A DNA stretch of 64,000 nucleotides from an uncultured Dysosmobacter sp. GTDB taxonomy: Bacteria > Bacillota > Clostridia > Oscillospirales > Oscillospiraceae. Where the stretch lies: assembly GCA_934590165.1 (NCBI GenBank), contig CAKTOO010000014.1:1-64000 (forward strand), given 5' to 3'. Shown piece by piece: positions 44,985-52,328 of the stretch; the first letter of the stretch is position 1, and every line of letters starts with the position of its first letter. The notes under the pieces were generated by a model that saw only the letters and a list, made by a program, of their open reading frames with translations, did not search any database and was not told where the DNA came from. The position numbers and the translations under genes were made by a program.

Positions 44985-46056
44985 ATGGAAGCCGCACCGC
45001 GTGCAGTCGAACAACATACATCCCAAAGGTGTTTCTTTTCTCTTGATATTGCAAAGTTTATTTGTGCCCTTTTGGTTATCATCATCCATACAAGGCCTTT
45101 TGCAGAGTGCTCCGGCATAATTGATTTTTATTTGGGTGATGTGGCCGTACGGATCGCTGTTCCGCTTTTCTTTGCAATTTCCGGGTATCTATTTTTCAGC
45201 AGCCTGCGTTACCGGAACGGAAAAATCTGTAACTGTCCAGAGAACCGTATAAAACCGTATAAAGCTATGGAAGTATCTGAAAAAGATCGCGTTGATCTAT
45301 ATTGGATGGACGGTTGTTTATACGTTGCTTCAACTCCCACAGTGGTATCAAACTGGCTGGTGGGGCAAAACTCTCGTAAAAGATTTTACTGCCGGTTTTC
45401 TTTTTGCCGGGTCTTATTTCCATCTCTGGTATCTGCTCGCCTTGATCTATGCGCTTCCCCTTCTGTATCTGTTACTGTCGTTTGTTTCCGTACGGCATTT
45501 ACGGGTCGTGATCCCTTTGTTGTGGGTGGGGGAATGCCTGCTGTATTCGTATAGCTGGATTGGAATTGACAGCATAGCGGTATTGGCATGGTTGACAGGG
45601 CACTTTTCCGCTGTCTTTGATGCTGTATTTCGGGCTGTTCCACTGCTTGGCATTGGCATATTGTGCATGGAAGGCCAAGAAAAACAGCCGGGAAAGATTT
45701 ATCTATATACCATTCTTTCAATACTTGCATGTGCCGCGGAAGCCTCTTTGCTGCACTTTTGCACCGTGAACAGCAGCAAGTATTCGTACCTTTTCTGCAC
45801 GCCTGTCATGACGTATTTTATATTGCAGATGCTTTTAAGTATCACAGCAAGCGGGAACCTCTGGCTTGGCGGTATATGCAGGAAAAGCAGTCTGGTGATT
45901 TATTGTTTACATCCTCTCATCCTGCGTATCCTTGCATGGATGGGTGTTGAATCCAAGCTGCTTCTTTGGTTCCTGGTCACGATCCTTACTGTTTTTATAG
46001 CGCTGTGTTGGGTGATTGCAAAGGAACAAATACAAAAGCGAAGGAGAGTACAGTAA
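44985..46056 (+). pseudogene. Acyltransferase 3 family gene, out of frame through a 10-bp tandem duplication
   Basis: The start (ATG 44985, GGAGAAC upstream) encodes an acyltransferase 3 N-terminus: FSLDIAKFICALLVIIIHTR (catalytic histidine at about residue 39) and VPLFFAISGYLFFSSL. At 45243-45263 the unit AACCGTATAA occurs twice in tandem. Removing one copy joins ENRIK to LWKYLKKIALIYIGWTVVY, after which the frame is open to TAA 46054-46056. The restored protein has about 353 residues and about ten membrane segments. It lies between kdsD and kdsC, so it may acylate a Kdo-containing glycan. Since the lesion is an exact duplication, reversion by slippage is possible. Confidence 0.85.
45243..45263 (+). 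repeat. Tandem duplication, period 10 bp
   Basis: AACCGTATAA at 45243-45252 is repeated exactly at 45253-45262 and one further A continues the pattern. The unit is not a multiple of three, so copy number sets the reading frame of the surrounding acyltransferase gene. Confidence 0.9.
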
Positions 46057-46058
46057 AA

Positions 46059-46520
46059 ATGCCTATCAAGCTGCTGGTCATGGATGTGGACGGGACGTTG
46101 ACGGACGGACACATCTACATAGGCGCCCAGGGGGAGCTGATGAAGGCCTTTGACGTGAAGGACGGCTATGCCATCGCCCACCTGCTGCCTCCAGCGGGGA
46201 TCGTGCCTGTCATCATCACCGGCCGCCGGTCGGCCATCGTGGAGGAGCGGGCCAGGGAGCTTGCCATTACAGAACTGCACCAGGGTGTGGGCGACAAGCT
46301 GGCCTGTCTGAAAACCGTGGCAGAGAAATACCGGGCAGAACCGGCAGAGATTGCCTATATTGGCGATGATTTAAACGATTTGGACTGCATCCATTTTTGC
46401 GGACTGACGGCTTGTCCGGCGGATGCGGTGGAAGAGGTACTGGCTGCCGCGGACCATGTGTGTACCCGCAAAGGTGGAAGCGGTGCAGTACGGGAGTTCA
46501 TTGCTTGGCTGCTGGCATAG
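46059..46520 (+). CDS. kdsC: Kdo-8-phosphate phosphatase
   Basis: A 153-residue HAD phosphatase of the small C0 subclass, as is typical of tetrameric KdsC. Motif I is KLLVMDVDGTLTDGHIYI (nucleophile Asp at about residue 9), motif II ITGRRS, then the lysine in GVGDKLACL, and motif IV IAYIGDDLNDLDCI. It removes phosphate from Kdo-8-P before activation by KdsB. The start MPIKLLVMD follows AGGAGAGTACAG; the frame is open upstream inside the acyltransferase but without a start signal. It is the last gene of the polysaccharide cluster. Confidence 0.9.
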   Translation: MPIKLLVMDVDGTLTDGHIYIGAQGELMKAFDVKDGYAIAHLLPPAGIVPVIITGRRSAIVEERARELAITELHQGVGDKLACLKTVAEKYRAEPAEIAYIGDDLNDLDCIHFCGLTACPADAVEEVLAAADHVCTRKGGSGAVREFIAWLLA

Positions 46521-47062
46521 AAACTATATTGAACACCGGAGCGGTTAGGGGAGGCTAGTGCCAAAGCAAACAGCGCATAAAAACCATGCTATCTCAATAC
46601 GGGTTGAGAGTTCACTTCGATGGAATTTTGCTTTTTGAGGGTGAATTACAGTCATGGGTTAATCGCTTTAAGCCTCAGCTGCTTGGTTTAGAGTGGGAGT
46701 ATCCTGCTGGAGCCAGAGCAAGTAGTGATACGGGGCCGATCCATCTTTCTATGTTTCAAACAGGTTGCGGATCACACTGCGCACCGCCCAGCATACTTGT
46801 GAACATCAATTCTTGTGGTTATGCGCTGTACATGAACGGACGTCTGGCATTTAAAGCCAGACGTCCGTTTGCGAATATTCTGGCCCGAAAGAGCCAGCAG
46901 CCCGCTGAGGGAGAGTCACCACTCCATGCTACGTCCGCATGAGCACCAAGGAACGCGGAGCAGCATCCGCGCGCTTCTTGTTTGCGGACAGGTGGACATT
47001 CTTTGCGGAAACTGCTATAATCGTTTTCAAAATAAGAAACGGCAGACCACAGGGGGATACGT
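46521..47062. other. Gene-poor stretch after the polysaccharide cluster
   Basis: About 540 bases. A 118-codon open frame (46586-46942) has no ribosome-binding site and no recognisable domain and spans the hairpin, so I do not call it. No promoter was identified, although the CAT-like gene downstream probably needs one here. Confidence 0.5.
46835..46869. terminator. 14-bp perfect hairpin, probable cluster terminator
   Basis: AACGGACGTCTGGC, ATTTAAA loop, GCCAGACGTCCGTT. A very stable stem but followed by only TTTG, so termination may need Rho or be weak. It lies 315 bases after kdsC. Confidence 0.55.
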
Positions 47063-47725
47063 ATGGAACAGTTGCCTGCATACCGCAAGATCGACATGAA
47101 AACCTGGCCCCGGCGGGAACATTTTCACTATTACCGCAACGTGATCAAGTGCGGCTATTCCCTGACGGCACGCGTGGATGTGACGGCAGTGGTGGAACTG
47201 GCCCGGCGGGAACACAAACGCTTTTACGGCTGCTTTTTGTACGCGGCGGCCAAAGCGGTCAACAGCATGGATGCCTTGCGGATGATGGTGCCGCCGGATG
47301 GCGGCGCCGGCGTGTGGGAGACCTCGAATTTGAACTTTACCGTGTTTCACCCGGAGGATGAGACCTTCACAGACCTCTGGATGGAATACCATCCGGTATT
47401 TAAGGAGTTTTACCGGGAGTTCACCTGGGTGGTGGAGACCTATGGAGACCGCCGGGGCATCAAGGGCCGTCCCGGGCAGCCGGCCAATTTCTTCTGCATC
47501 AGCTGCCTGCCCTGGCTGGATTTCACCGGCTGCACCACCCACTCTGTGGGAGAGCCGGCGCTGTTTCCCATCATCGATTTTGGAAAGTACACAGAGCGTG
47601 AGGGCCGGTATACCCTGCCGGTGGCGGTGACCATCTCTCACGCCGCGGCGGACGGCTACCACACCAGCCTGTTTTTCCAAAAACTTCAGGAGGAACTGGA
47701 CGCATTTCAGCTTTTGGACACATGA
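47063..47725 (+). CDS. Chloramphenicol acetyltransferase-like (CatA family) protein
   Basis: A 220-residue trimeric-fold acetyltransferase. The catalytic histidine sits in ISHAAADGYHTSLFF (about 193-207), matching the HxxxDG motif of type A CAT. RREHFHYYRNVIKCGYSLT (about 16-34) and FTDLWMEYHPVFKEFY (about 104-119) align with CatA. Divergent family members are common on clostridial chromosomes and need not confer chloramphenicol resistance; the substrate here is open. The start follows AGGGGGATACGT. It stands alone, 23 bases before the cardiolipin synthase gene. Confidence 0.88.
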   Translation: MEQLPAYRKIDMKTWPRREHFHYYRNVIKCGYSLTARVDVTAVVELARREHKRFYGCFLYAAAKAVNSMDALRMMVPPDGGAGVWETSNLNFTVFHPEDETFTDLWMEYHPVFKEFYREFTWVVETYGDRRGIKGRPGQPANFFCISCLPWLDFTGCTTHSVGEPALFPIIDFGKYTEREGRYTLPVAVTISHAAADGYHTSLFFQKLQEELDAFQLLDT

Positions 47726-47748
47726 ACTAAGGCAGAAAGGGGGCACAT

Positions 47749-49329
47749 ATGGAAGAAAAAGAAACGGAAAGCGTGGGACTGCGGCTGTTGAAAACGGGGC
47801 GAAAAGGGATCATCCATGCCATTTTCAGCCGCATGGGTCTGATCGTTTTGCTGCTGCTGGTGCAGATCATGCTCTTGTTCAGCGTGTTTTACTGGTTCGA
47901 AGAGTTCCTGCCCCACATTTTGGGCGGCACCGTGATCTTCACAGCGACCATGGTGGGCATCCTGCTGAACAGCTCCACCGATCCCACGGCCAAAAACACC
48001 TGGCTCATTGTTATGGCGGTGATGCCGGTGTTCGGCGCGCTTTTGTACCTCTATACCCAGAGCGACATCGGCCACCGGGCACTGAAGAATCGGTTGAGCC
48101 AGCTTATCGGCCAGACGAAGGACAGCATCCCCCAGGAGGAACAGGTGCGGGAGAATTTTGAAAAGGAGGAGCCCGGCGCCGCCGCCTTGGCCCGGTATAT
48201 CCGCCGCAGCGGCTGTTACCCGGTGTATGACCGGACGGACGTTATGTACTTCCCCTCCGGGGAGGCAAAATTTGAAGAACTCCTGCGGCAGCTGGAGAAG
48301 GCCAAGGAGTTTATTTTCCTGGAGTATTTCATCGTGGACGAGGGCCTCATGTGGGGCCGTATCCTGGAAATCCTGGCCCGAAAAGCAGCACAGGGTGTGG
48401 ATGTGCGGGTACTGTACGACGGCACCTGCGAGTTTTCCACTCTGCCCCATGACTATCCCAAGCGGCTGCGGGCCCTGGGTATCCGGTGCAAGGTGTTCGC
48501 CCCCATTTCCCCCTTCGTTTCCACCCACTACAATTACCGGGACCACCGGAAGATCCTGGTCATCGATGGGCACACCGCCTTTACCGGCGGCGTGAACCTG
48601 GCGGATGAGTACATCAACCATACGGTGCGGTTCGGCCACTGGAAGGATGCCGCCATCATGGTGAGGGGCGAGGCGGTCCGCAGCTTTACTCTGCTGTTTT
48701 TGCAGATGTGGAGCATTGACGAAAAGCAGCCGGAGTTTGACCGTTACCTGCAAGCTCCCACCCATCCGGCGGGAGACGCCCCCGGCTTTGTGGTGCCCTA
48801 CGGCGACTGCCCCCTTGACAACGACAAGGTGGGAGAGATGGTGTACATCGACCTGCTGAACCGGGCCCGCCGGTATGTGCATATCATGACGCCGTACCTG
48901 ATTTTGGACGGCGAGCTGGAGACAGCGCTGAAATTTGCCGCGGAGCGGGGCGTGGAGGTCTCCCTTATCCTGCCGGGCATTCCGGACAAGGCGGCGCCCT
49001 ATGCCCTGGCTAAGACCCACTACGCCTCCCTGATGGCCTCTGGAGTGAACATCTATGAGTATACCCCTGGTTTCATCCATGCCAAGGTATTCGTCAGTGA
49101 CGGCCACGAGGCGGTGGTGGGCACCATCAATCTGGACTACCGCAGCCTGTACCACCATTTTGAGTGTGCCGCCTATCTCTGCCGCACCAGCTGTATTCCG
49201 GACATTGAGGCGGACTTCCAGTCCACGCTGGCCCAGTGCCGCACTGTGACCATGGAAACGCTCCGGAAGGAAAAGTGGACCCGGAAGTTGGCGGGGTTCC
49301 TGCTGAAGGCTGTGGCGCCCCTGCTGTGA
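47749..49329 (+). CDS. cls: Cardiolipin synthase (two-HKD phospholipase D family)
   Basis: A 526-residue membrane enzyme that makes cardiolipin from two phosphatidylglycerols. Two or three N-terminal membrane segments (about residues 22-100) precede two PLD half-sites: HYNYRDHRKILVIDGHTAFTGG (short: HRKILVID, about 264) and HAKVFVSDGHEAVVGTINLD (about 443-462). Both HxKxxxxD sets are intact. The length and layout are those of ClsA-type enzymes. The start follows AAAGGGGG. A long hairpin follows the stop. Confidence 0.95.
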   Translation: MEEKETESVGLRLLKTGRKGIIHAIFSRMGLIVLLLLVQIMLLFSVFYWFEEFLPHILGGTVIFTATMVGILLNSSTDPTAKNTWLIVMAVMPVFGALLYLYTQSDIGHRALKNRLSQLIGQTKDSIPQEEQVRENFEKEEPGAAALARYIRRSGCYPVYDRTDVMYFPSGEAKFEELLRQLEKAKEFIFLEYFIVDEGLMWGRILEILARKAAQGVDVRVLYDGTCEFSTLPHDYPKRLRALGIRCKVFAPISPFVSTHYNYRDHRKILVIDGHTAFTGGVNLADEYINHTVRFGHWKDAAIMVRGEAVRSFTLLFLQMWSIDEKQPEFDRYLQAPTHPAGDAPGFVVPYGDCPLDNDKVGEMVYIDLLNRARRYVHIMTPYLILDGELETALKFAAERGVEVSLILPGIPDKAAPYALAKTHYASLMASGVNIYEYTPGFIHAKVFVSDGHEAVVGTINLDYRSLYHHFECAAYLCRTSCIPDIEADFQSTLAQCRTVTMETLRKEKWTRKLAGFLLKAVAPLL

Positions 49330-49330
49330 A

Positions 49331-49372
49331 AACAACAAGGACCTGTCCGTATTCGGACAGGTCCTTGTTGTT
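49331..49372. terminator. 19-bp perfect hairpin between convergent genes
   Basis: AACAACAAGGACCTGTCCG, TATT loop, CGGACAGGTCCTTGTTGTT. It lies 1 base after the cls stop and overlaps the stop of the convergent minus-strand gene. No T-tract on either side. Confidence 0.7.
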
Positions 49373-49715
49373 ACGGTTTTCTCTTGTAGCGGCCATTGCC
49401 TGCCGGTTGGAGATACTGCTGGTCCAGCAGGAAGTCAATGACCTGGCCGCTGACCTTGGCGGGGTCCTGGACCGTCAGCCGCTTCCGGGACCAGAACTGC
49501 CGGACCGTCACGCCGGCGATCTGCTGCTCCACTTCCCGGACTGTGATGGTGTCATGCGTTTTCAGGTATTTCAGCACCTGGCTGCCGCAGGCGTTCAGAA
49601 GCGCCCGGGTCATGTCCGCCTGCTGCCCCAGGGACTTTTTCAGCCCCCAGGCGTACAGGACGGCTGTGACCGCGGCAAATAGGAGCACGCCCACAATGAT
49701 CTGTCCCGTGGTCAT
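49371..49715 (-). CDS. Small membrane-anchored protein, unknown function
   Basis: A 114-residue protein with one N-terminal membrane helix (about residues 5-24, VGVLLFAAVTAVLYAWGL) and a basic cytoplasmic part. The segment YLKTHDTITVREVEQQIAGV through RQFWSRKRLTV, and the end FLLDQQYLQPAGNGRYKRKP, looks like a winged-helix fold (inference). It overlaps the PqqD-like gene by four bases, so the two are translationally coupled. I do not recognise the family. Confidence 0.7.
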   Translation of the reverse strand: MTTGQIIVGVLLFAAVTAVLYAWGLKKSLGQQADMTRALLNACGSQVLKYLKTHDTITVREVEQQIAGVTVRQFWSRKRLTVQDPAKVSGQVIDFLLDQQYLQPAGNGRYKRKP

Positions 49716-50068
49716 CTGCGCTCCTTTCCGGCGAAGCGGATGAAGCCGTTGTTCCGCAGGATCTGCATATACTTCACCAAGCGGTCATAAAGAGGCTCCG
49801 CCTCCTGGCCAAACTCCGCTTTCACCAGCTCTGCGATCTGGCCCACGGTGCGCTGGCCATCGATGCGCTGAAAGATGAAGCTGCCCATTTCATCCAGGTC
49901 GATGTGGCTGACCCGGGGCCGGTGAAAAAATTTTTGGGCGATCCAGGCGTAAAAGCCCCGGTGGACCATGTGGATGGTCGCTTTGCCGCTCTCATCCGCG
50001 TCCCAGCTGTTTTTCTCCGAGACCACCGGGATATAATCCAGAAAATTTTCCGGAGATTTCTTTGACAT
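49712..50068 (-). CDS. PqqD-like protein
   Basis: A 118-residue protein. The start MSKKSPENFLDYIPV (ATG 50068) follows GGGAGGAACC; the frame is open upstream but without signal. The central part resembles the PqqD fold: HIDLDEMGSFIFQRIDGQRT (about 54-73), then VGQIAELVKAEFG. PqqD domains present peptides to radical-SAM enzymes, but no such enzyme or precursor peptide is nearby, and stand-alone PqqD-like proteins of this type are common and uncharacterised. It sits 65 bases downstream of the OPT transporter and overlaps the next gene. Confidence 0.75.
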   Translation of the reverse strand: MSKKSPENFLDYIPVVSEKNSWDADESGKATIHMVHRGFYAWIAQKFFHRPRVSHIDLDEMGSFIFQRIDGQRTVGQIAELVKAEFGQEAEPLYDRLVKYMQILRNNGFIRFAGKERR

Positions 50069-50089
50069 GGCGGGTTCCTCCCATTGAGC

Positions 50090-50123
50090 AAGCCGGGCCA
50101 TATACCATGATACGGCCCGGCTT
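50090..50123. other. 10-bp inverted repeat between the OPT and PqqD-like genes
   Basis: AAGCCGGGCC (50090-50099) and GGCCCGGCTT (50114-50123), with a 14-nt loop and no T-tract. It lies just after the OPT stop codon on the minus strand. It may protect the upstream message or attenuate the two downstream genes. Confidence 0.6.
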
Positions 50124-50132
50124 TGGCGTATT

Positions 50133-52025
50133 TTACCTGGATTCCTTCGTACCCTTGTTGGCAAAGAGCACAATGGTGGCCAGCAGGCCGGCGAACAGCA
50201 CCAGACCGCCGATGTTGCCCAGATTGACGGAGCCGGACAGGTCCAGAGTGATGCCCAGCACGGCGAACACAGCCAGCAGGATACCCACCACGCCCTCGCC
50301 GGCGATCATACCGGAGGTGTACAGGATACCGGACTGGATGCAGTCGTTCTTCGCCTTTTCAGAGGTGTACTTGCGCTTCTCCAGAGTCAGGCGCACCAGA
50401 CCGCCGGCCATGATGCCCGCGTTCAGGTGGATGGGCAGGTAGATGCCGATGGCCACGGGCAGCACAGGCAGGCCCAGGATCTCCACAGCCACGGCAATAA
50501 AAACGCCGGTGAACACCAAGGCCCAGGGCAGATTGCCGCCCATGACGCCTTCGATGACCATCTTCATCATCATGGCCTGGGGAGCGCCCAGCTCCTCGGA
50601 GCCAAAGCCCCAGGCGGCGTTCAGCAGGTACAGAATGGCGCCGATGGCCACGGCGGAAACGCACACGCCGATGAGCTCGCCGTACTGCTGCTTCCGGGGC
50701 GTGGAGCCCAGCAGGAAGCCGGTCTTCAGGTCCTGGGAGGTATCGCCGGCGATGGCGGCGATGATGCAGATGACGGAGCCGATGGCGATGGCACCCACCA
50801 TGCCGGAGGCGCCGGTGGAGCCGGTGGCCTTCAGAATGATGGTGGCGATGAGCAGCGTGGCAATGGACATGCCGGACACCGGGTTATTGGAGGAACCGAT
50901 GAGGCCCACCATCCGGGAGGAAACGGTGGCAAAGAAGAAGCCGAACACCAGGATGATGAGGGCACCGATCAGGCTGACGGGGATGCCGGGGAACAGCCAC
51001 ATAAAGACGGCGATGCCCAGGCTCACCAGCACCACGATTTTCATGGAGATGTCCTGCTCCGTCCGCAGGGTGCCCTCCGCGCCCTTACCATAGTCCCTGA
51101 AGGCGGCGGCAAAGGTCCGCACGATCATGGGCAAAGACTTAATGAGGCTGATGATGCCGCCGGCCGCCAGGGCGCCGGCACCGATGTAGCGGATGAACTT
51201 GCTCCACAGGCCCCAGGTGCCGCCAGTGGCCCACAGCTCCGCCACGCTCACGTCGGCGGGATAGATGACCAGGTCACTTCCAAACAGGGCAATCATGGGC
51301 ATCAGCACGAACCAGGCAATGGTGCTGCCCGCGAACATGTAGGAGGAGATGCGGGGGCCGCAGATGTAGCCCACGCCGGCCAGGGCGGGCAGCACATCCA
51401 CACCGAAGCCGGAGCCCTTGTAGGCATCAATGGTGTAATCCACTTCGCTGGGGAACAGCTTCAGGCCGTCGGCCACGAACTTGTAAACAGCGGCGATGCC
51501 CAGGCCCCAGAACACGGTGGAGGCTTTGGCACCGCCCTCCTCACCGGCCATGAGGACCTCGGCACAGGCCTTGCCCTCGGGATAGCCCAGGGTGCCGTGC
51601 TCCTTGACGATGAGGGCGCTGCGCAGGGGGATCATCATGAGAACACCAAGCACACCGCCGCACAGGGCGATGAGGCCGATGTCAATGAGAGACGGCATGT
51701 CGCACAGGCCGTCCGCCGCCCACATGAACAGGGCGGGCATGGTGAAGATGGCACCGGCGGCCAGGGATTCGCCGGCGGAGCCAATGGTTTGGACCATGTT
51801 GTTTTCCAGAATGGAATCTCGCTTGAAAATGAAGCGGATGACGCCCATGGAAATGACCGCCGCAGGAATGGATGCGGAAACGGTCATGCCAACGCGCAGG
51901 CCCAAATAGGCGTTGGCGCCGCCGAACACCACAGCCAGAATGGCACCCAGGATCACGGAAAACACCGTGAACTCAGGCACGATCTTGTCTGCGGGAACGA
52001 ACGGCCGGAATTTCTTTTCTTCCAC
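50133..52025 (-). CDS. OPT-family oligopeptide transporter
   Basis: A 630-residue membrane protein of the oligopeptide transporter (OPT) family, proton-coupled importers of peptides or metal-chelate complexes. The start is GTG 52025 (VEEKKFRPFVPADK), seven bases after AAAGGAGAAAG; no ATG fits. About 15 hydrophobic segments. Family blocks are GGANAYLGLRVGMTVSASIPAAV (short: AYLGLRVGMTVSASIP, about 35), GTLGYPEGKACAEVL (about 139), GDTSQDLKTGFLLGSTPRKQQ (short: DLKTGFLLGSTPR, about 427) and PVAIGIYLPIHLNAGIMAGG (about 530). The promoter upstream is close to ideal. Substrate unknown. Confidence 0.93.
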   Translation of the reverse strand: MEEKKFRPFVPADKIVPEFTVFSVILGAILAVVFGGANAYLGLRVGMTVSASIPAAVISMGVIRFIFKRDSILENNMVQTIGSAGESLAAGAIFTMPALFMWAADGLCDMPSLIDIGLIALCGGVLGVLMMIPLRSALIVKEHGTLGYPEGKACAEVLMAGEEGGAKASTVFWGLGIAAVYKFVADGLKLFPSEVDYTIDAYKGSGFGVDVLPALAGVGYICGPRISSYMFAGSTIAWFVLMPMIALFGSDLVIYPADVSVAELWATGGTWGLWSKFIRYIGAGALAAGGIISLIKSLPMIVRTFAAAFRDYGKGAEGTLRTEQDISMKIVVLVSLGIAVFMWLFPGIPVSLIGALIILVFGFFFATVSSRMVGLIGSSNNPVSGMSIATLLIATIILKATGSTGASGMVGAIAIGSVICIIAAIAGDTSQDLKTGFLLGSTPRKQQYGELIGVCVSAVAIGAILYLLNAAWGFGSEELGAPQAMMMKMVIEGVMGGNLPWALVFTGVFIAVAVEILGLPVLPVAIGIYLPIHLNAGIMAGGLVRLTLEKRKYTSEKAKNDCIQSGILYTSGMIAGEGVVGILLAVFAVLGITLDLSGSVNLGNIGGLVLFAGLLATIVLFANKGTKESR

Positions 52026-52101
52026 GTCTTTCTCTCCTTTTGAAATGGTCTGCTTGCAAGCACAATTACTAGTCCCTCTCTCACAAACAAGCATCTTTCC
52101 G

Positions 52102-52130
52102 ATTATACGTGATTCGCGTATATATGTCAA
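52102..52130 (-). promoter_or_regulatory. Consensus sigma-A promoter with an internal palindrome (OPT gene)
   Basis: On the minus strand: TTGACA, a 17-base spacer and TATAAT, matching the consensus at every position. Within it, TATACG (52104-52109) and CGTATA (52117-52122) form an inverted repeat with a 7-base gap overlapping the -10 and spacer, a likely repressor operator. A promoter this strong on a transporter is usually held in check. Confidence 0.85.
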
Positions 52131-52268
52131 GGTATCCATAAAATTGGCCCCAAAATTCAAAACACTTCGTTGCAAACTGACAATGCTGAAACTGCGGTCT
52201 GGCTATGCGGGCATGGCATGGCGATGGGGCGGAGCCGCGCAAACTTTTCCCATGGCTGCAATTGGCAG

Positions 52269-52297
52269 TTGCCGGAATGGTCGGCGGGATGTATAAT
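52269..52297 (+). promoter_or_regulatory. Promoter of the DUF1576 gene
   Basis: TTGCCG (52269-52274), a 17-base spacer and TATAAT (52292-52297), 32 bases before the TTG start. Confidence 0.65.
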
Positions 52298-52328
52298 GAA
52301 ATGAAACTGTCAAAAAGGGGGAAAATCC

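Noticed and set aside
46586..46942. 118-codon open frame after kdsC
   Set aside because: It runs through a perfect hairpin, has no ribosome-binding site and no recognisable family.
50427..52043. A 538-codon open frame antisense to the OPT gene, and similar frames antisense to fhs, the NhaC-like gene and the DUF1576 gene
   Set aside because: His/Gly/Ala/Asp-rich low-complexity translations typical of antisense shadows; the opposite strand encodes clear families.
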